Shown: one piece after another, positions 1-6,300 of the stretch | Position numbering within the stretch: position 1 is the first letter of the stretch | Layout of the letters: each line of letters starts with the position of its first letter | NCBI GenBank assembly: GCA_026397855.1 | Contig: JAPLUA010000525.1 | Coordinates: 1-9,553 of the forward strand | Direction: 5' to 3' | Source: Verrucomicrobiota bacterium | GTDB taxonomy: Bacteria; Verrucomicrobiota; Verrucomicrobiia; Limisphaerales; UBA8199 | DNA: 9,553 nucleotides | Notes under the pieces: generated by a model | Databases searched by the model: none | What the model saw: the letters and a program-made list of their open reading frames with translations, nothing else | What the model was told of the DNA's origin: nothing | Translations under genes and position numbers: made by a program

Positions 1-356
1 GCTTCAACCTGAACTCCTACTACTACTTTAATCTCTGCGCCAGTTCGGATTATGCGAAACCGGAGCCGGCCAGCAACATCGGCCTGCCGACCATTTGGCC
101 GAGCACAGAACCGCCCGACCTGCTGCCGCAGTATGATCACGGGCCCTCGGGGATTTACCGGGGCTGGGGCGAGTTGAGCTGGGGCAAGACCGACTTTGCT
201 CCTAAACCGGTCAACATAACGATCTACAATAACCAGGCGCCGAACTTCAACCGGGACTTCGTGATCCGTCTATACCCGGTGCCCAATGCGAGCGACAACT
301 ACAACATCGGTTACATTGGCCAGACGGTTGTCACCATTCTTAACAACGACGACTCC
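1..356 (+). other. C-terminal part of a divergent Calx-beta domain with an aromatic-rich insert (within the giant CDS)
   Basis: The first ~55 residues are rich in Tyr, Pro and Trp (SYYYFNLC near the edge, then GIYRGWGELSWG around 150-185) and match no family I recognise. From about 162 the pattern becomes a Calx-beta C-terminal half: a GELSWG strand, then VNITIYNN, FVIRLYPV and finally TVVTILNNDD ending near 356. The aromatic stretch would fall between the conserved DY strand and the W strand of an ordinary Calx-beta domain, so it looks like an insert. The domain's N-terminal half is outside the window. The Calx-beta call for this piece is moderate. Confidence 0.55.
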
Positions 357-3300
357 CGGCCCTACAACGGTTCCTATAATCCCAATGTCGTGACTTATGA
401 TCCTGCCGGGGCGGTGGATCATTTCTACAATCCGGATAACCAGTTGTATAGCCAGCCGTCCATGAACACGGCGCCCGGCGCCAATGCGATGGTTTACGCC
501 ATGGCGTTGCAGGCGAATGACCAGGCCATCATCGGCGGGAATTTCACAACCTACAACAATACGAACCGGAATCACGTCGCCAGGCTCAACACGGATGGTA
601 CTCTCGATACCAGCTTCGACCCGCAAGGCGGGGTTGACTATAGCATTAACCAGCGGCTTGCCAGCGTGACCACGCTGGCGCTGGATGACAGCGGTCGCGT
701 TGTGATTGGCGGTCTGATGACGACCTACAATGGCGTGCAGCGCAACGGCGTCGCCCGGTTGCTGAGCAACGGAGCCCTGGATAGTGGATTCAACCCCGGC
801 TTGGGCACGACCAACACCATCTGGTCGGTTCTCGTGCAGCCGGATGGCAAGATCCTGGTGGCCGGAGAGTTTACCTCCTTCAACACGCAGCAGCGGCTGC
901 ATATTGCCCGTCTCAATGCCGACGGCACCCTCGACTCCACCTTCAATCCCGGCCCGCTCGGCCCCAACAACAACATCTATGCCATGTCCATGGCTTCGGG
1001 CGGCGTCACCAACGTGCCCATTATCATCGCCGGCGCCTTTACCTCCGTGGGCGGGCAGCTCCGGGGCGGTATTGCCCGGCTGAATTCTGACGGGACCCTA
1101 GATACCAGCTTTGCCCCGCTCCTGGGCGCCAACGGCGTGGTCCGGGCGGTCGCCGTCCAGCCGTTGGATGGCAAAGTCGTGCTCGGCGGTGAATTCACGC
1201 GTGTGGATAACCTTTCTTACACGCGCCTGGTCCGCCTGAATCCCGATGGGCGTGTGGATTCCACGTTCGAGCCCGGCACGGGCGCGGACGACACGGTGTT
1301 CAACATTACGCTGCAGAACGATGGAACCCTGTATGTCGGCGGACTGTTTACTTCTATCAACGGAACACACCGGATCGGCTTCGCGCGGCTTCTGGCCAAC
1401 GGCCTGGTGGACACGGCATTCCTCGACACGGCCTATAACCAGTTCGCGGGATTGCCCAAGCCCTACTTCAACCCGAATGTAAGCCCGAAGAACTTCGTCC
1501 TCGCCTCCCAGGTGGAGAGCGACGGCAAGGTGCTGATTGCCGGCAGCTTCGCCCAGGTCGGCGGCGATCGGATCGCCTTTAACCAGTATGGAAATCCGGC
1601 GATTCAAACCAATCTGACGCCCTCGTGGATGGAGAAAGAGCCGATCATGCGTGCGGCTATCCGCAGCCGGTCCAACGTCGCGCGCCTGCTCAACAACCCC
1701 ACGCCGGGACCGGGCAATGTCGGCTTTGTGCAGGACGCTTACAAGGTCAACGAGAACGGGGGATATACCTTCGTCCAAATCTCGCGGGACAACGGCACGC
1801 TGGGGCGGCAGGGGATGAACTTTGCGCTGCCGGAAAGAACTGCGGGAGTCGGCGTGGCACAGGCCGGAGTGGATTACTCATACTCTGCCGTTGGGCCGAT
1901 GTACGAAACGACCCACGGGGATGGTTATAGCTACTACCGGTATGGCTCCACCAACAGGCTGGGCTCCCAGCGGCAGAACTATACACGCTGCTACAGCGAC
2001 GCGTTTTGGGGCACCAACAACGCCGACTTTGATGTGGTCGGAGAACAGTTCTTCCCGGTAATCCAGGATGACATCATTGTCACGGTCCTGGGCAATGCGG
2101 CCAATCAGAACAACCAGGTGGCCCCGATGAGCCTGAATACCCCCAGCCAGATGGACAGCGTCTGGCTCGGCGGCGAGAATGTGGCCGTCGGCGGCGCCCT
2201 GGGCCGTCCGAGTTCTTCGTTGACCATTCTCTCCGACTATAAGCAGCCCGGGGTCATCGGCTTCACATCGCCCGAGTTTTATGTGAACGAGGCTGATGGC
2301 ACAGCGCTCATCACGCTGAGTCGAACCAACGGCAGCGACGGGCTGATCTCTATCCAGTACACCACCCTGAATGGCACAGCCACCCAGGGGGTGGATTACG
2401 TCACCAGCGCCGGCACCCTCACACTGCTGGACGGTCAAACCACCGCCAGCTTTAGCGTTCCCATCATCAACGGCTCAAAGGCAGGGCCTGACACCTCCAT
2501 TCTGCTTAAGCTCTATGGCCCGGGCGGCGGAGTCGCGCTCGGGGCGACCGATGCCGTTTGCTATATCATCAACGGCAACTTTGCCCCCGGCCATGTCAAC
2601 TTCAGTTCGGGCAGCTATGTGACCAACGGCGACGCCAGCGCAGGCCTGGTCACCGTCCGCCGCACCGGCGGAAACGCCGGCACGGTGTCCCTCCAGGTCG
2701 CCGCGACCGATGGTCCCAACGCGGTCAATGGCCGAGACTACCTGGCCTTCACGAACACCCTCGTCTGGAATGACGGTGACACAGCCCCGAAGACGGTCAC
2801 GGTTCCTATTCTTGGAAACACAACCGTGCAGCCCGATAAGCAGGTACTGCTCCGGTTGTTCAACCCCTCAACCAACGGCCTGGTGGGCACCATTCACTCC
2901 AACTCCGTGCTGACGATCATCAACGATCACTTCTACGGCCAGGTTCAGTTCCTGGTCTCCGCGTTTAACGTCAAGGAAAACGGCGGATCGGCGACAATTA
3001 CTGTCACCCGTACGGGAGGCATCTCGGATTCAATCGCCGTCAACTACGCTACCAGCGACGGTACGGCGATCGCGGGAACCGACTATGTCCCGGTCAGCGG
3101 CACGCTGGTGTTCACGAACGCCCAGGTCAGCCAGACCTTTGAGGTTCAAATCAACGACAACCTGGTCCAGGACGGCAATCGCTTCCTGCGGGTTAATCTG
3201 TCGAGCCCGTCGCCAGCAGGCACGCTCGGGGCCCCGGCGGTGGCCACCCTGACCATTGTTGACAATGAGACTTACAACGAGCAAGCCGGGTCGGTGGATG

Positions 3301-6300
3301 CGGCCTTTAACACTTCGGCGGGGGCGGATGGCAACGTCCTGGCAATGGGCGTGCAGACCGACAACCGGGTGGTGATTGCCGGCGACTTCGGCATGGTAAA
3401 CCAGGTGGCTCACAGCCGCATCGCACGGCTCAATCCTTACGATGCCAGCCTCGATAATGACTTCTGGGCCACCATCAACGCCACGGTCCGGGCGCTGGTG
3501 AGCCAGACCGATAATCGCATCGTGGTCGGCGGCGATTTCACCAACGTCAACGGCGTCGTGCTCAACCGGATTGCGCGCCTTTCGTATGACGGCACCCTGG
3601 ATAGCGGCTTCAGTGTGGGAGCGGGGGCCAATAACCCGGTCTATTCCCTGGCAGAGACGTTTATGAACGGGGCGCGCAAGATCATGGTCGGCGGCAGTTT
3701 TACCGTCTTCAACAGCGTTGGCCGCAACGGTATCGCCCGGCTGAACGACGACGGGACAATGGATACCAGCTTTGATCCGGCCCAGGGGGCGGATGGCACC
3801 GTCTATGCCATCGCGGTGTATCCGACCAACACAATATATGGGGGCAAGATCGTGATCGGCGGTAACTTCACAACCTACCGCGGCGTAAGCAGGCGCGGCA
3901 TTGCCCGGCTTAATCTTGACGGTTCCCTGGACACCACCTTCGATCCCGGAACGGGTGCTAATGACGCGGTGCGCGCCCTGGCGATCCAGACGGATGGGCG
4001 GATCCTGCTCGGCGGTTCGTTCACCAGCGTGGCGGGCGTCGGGCTGAACCGCATCGCCCGGCTTAACGGGGACGGCTCGGTTGACGCGAGCTTCAGCCCT
4101 GGGCTCGGGGCCAGCGACTCGGTTTACTGCATTGCCATCCAGCAGGACCAGCGGATTGTCCTCGGTGGCGAATTCACTCTCTGCAGCGGGGTAACCCGCG
4201 CGCGCCTCAGCCGCCTGATGCCCGACGGCACGGTGGACCCGATGATCAACTTTGGCGCCGGCGCCAACGACTTTGTGGCGGCCGTGGCGATCCAGCAGGA
4301 GCCGTTCATTGACAACCCGCAGCAGACACGCGAGGAGATCCTGATCGCCGGCGGCTTTAACCAGTTCAACGGGGTTTCCTGCCAGCACGTGGCGCGGCTC
4401 TACGGCGGCTCGATGGCCGGCATGGGTGCCTTCGAGTTCACTTCGGCAAACTTTGCCACCGCCGAGAACGGCACCAACACGCTCATCACCATCCGCCGCA
4501 CCGGCGGTACCAGCGGCTCTCTGCCGGGCGGCAGCACCACGGTTACCTTCCTGACCAGGGATGGCACGGCGGTGTCGGGCACCAACTACATCGGCGTCAC
4601 CAACACCCTCGCCTTCCCGCTCGGGGAAACCCTCGCGAGCGTGCTGATCACCATCATTGATGACCTTCAAATGGCAGTGGTCGGTGGTCCGCAGCTTGGC
4701 CGCCAGCCCATCGCCACCCTGACCATCCTCAATGATGACGCCGGAGTGAGCTTCTCGTCAGCCACCTACAGCCGCGATGAGAATGTCAGCGACGGCGCAG
4801 CGACGATTGACATTGTCCGCTATGGGAATACGAACTCCGCAGTGTTCGTGGACTTCGCCACCACCACCAATGGCACCGCGGTGATCGGCACCAACTACTT
4901 CCCGGTCACCAATTCTGTTGTCTTCCTGCCGGGCGAGATCCTCCAGAGCGTCAAGATTCCCATCGTGAATAACAAGCTAATCGAGGGGAATCGCACGGTC
5001 ACCATGGTCCTGAGCAACGCGATCGGGGCCCTGCTGCTGCAGCCCTCCCAGGCCGTCCTGACCATCATTGACAACAACCTGGCGCCCGGCCAGTTCCTGT
5101 TTGCGACCAACAATAACTTCGTCTCCCAGGGCGCCGGCAATGCCGTGATTACCGTGCTGCGCACGAATGGATCCACCGGCGTTGTGACCGTGGACTACGC
5201 AACCGTTTCCGGCACAGCCGTCGCCGGGGTTGATTATGTGTTTACCAGCAACACGCTTGCCTTTGCCGAGGGTGAAACGAGCAAGCAGATCGTTATTCCG
5301 ATCATTCAGCACTCCCTGGCCGGCCCTGACCGGACATTGGGGATCGTGCTTACCAACACGACCGGCGGGGCATCTATCCTCGGGCCTAACACCGCAAGTC
5401 TGACCATCGTGGACAACCACGAGGCGCTCAGCTTTTCAGCCCCGGTCTATTCCGTGGCGGAGGATGGCGGGAGCGTCTCCCTGACCGTGGTCCGGCAGAA
5501 CGGCGGGAACAGCATCACGACGGTGCGGTATGCGACCACCAACCTGACCGCGATGGCCGGGACGAACTACATCGCCATCACCAATGGCCTGCTCGTCTTC
5601 AATCCGGGAGAAACGGTCAAGAGTCTCAGCGTGTCGGTCCTGCACGATCCGCGGGTTACAGGAAACCTCTTCTTCGGGGTAAACCTCCTCAGCCCGACTC
5701 CGCCTGCCCAGTTGTTCAACTACAGCTCTGCCGTGGTGAACCTCTTTGACGTGGACCCGGGCTTCGCCTTTGTCTCCACAAACCTCGTTGTCATCACCAA
5801 CGCCGACTTTACAACCGTCACCAATGCCGGCTACGGCGTGATCAAGAGCGCAGTCACAAACGTCCTCGTGACCGTGCTCCGGTCCAACGCCAATACGGGC
5901 ACCGTGTCGGTGCGCTATGCTACCGTGACCAATGCGACGGACAATGCCCAGGCGCCGGTGGACTACACCCCGGTCTCCGGGTTGCTGACCTTCAGCAATG
6001 GCGTCACGCTCCAGAGCTTCACCGTGCCGATCAACCCGAACCGCCAGGTCCGGGGCGACCGTACCTTCAGCGTCATTCTCACGAACCAGAGTGTGGGCGC
6101 TGTGCTGATCCCGCCCAGCACCGCCACGGTGACGATCACCGACGACATCTCGGGCCTGAGCTTCTCCAGCCCCGACTACAGCAAGCCGGAAACCGGCGGA
6201 TCAGCTGCCATCACGGTGATGCGGAGCAACTATACCAACAGCTTGGTCTCGGTGCCCTTCTCCACGGCCAATGGCACAGCCACCAACGGCATCAACTACT

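Noticed and set aside
174..176. TTG as start codon of the giant gene
   Set aside because: The same frame is open without a stop back to base 3 and encodes domain-like sequence across this point, so the gene simply enters from the left.
414..1697. The delta-60 array as a toxin or enzyme domain
   Set aside because: The units carry no conserved catalytic motif; they match the propeller repeat pattern only.
3030..4670. 546-codon open frame on the minus strand
   Set aside because: It lies wholly antisense to propeller 2 and adjacent Calx-beta domains. The translation is a low-complexity Arg/Val/Gly/His mix with no recognisable domain, as expected from the complement of a GC-rich repetitive gene.
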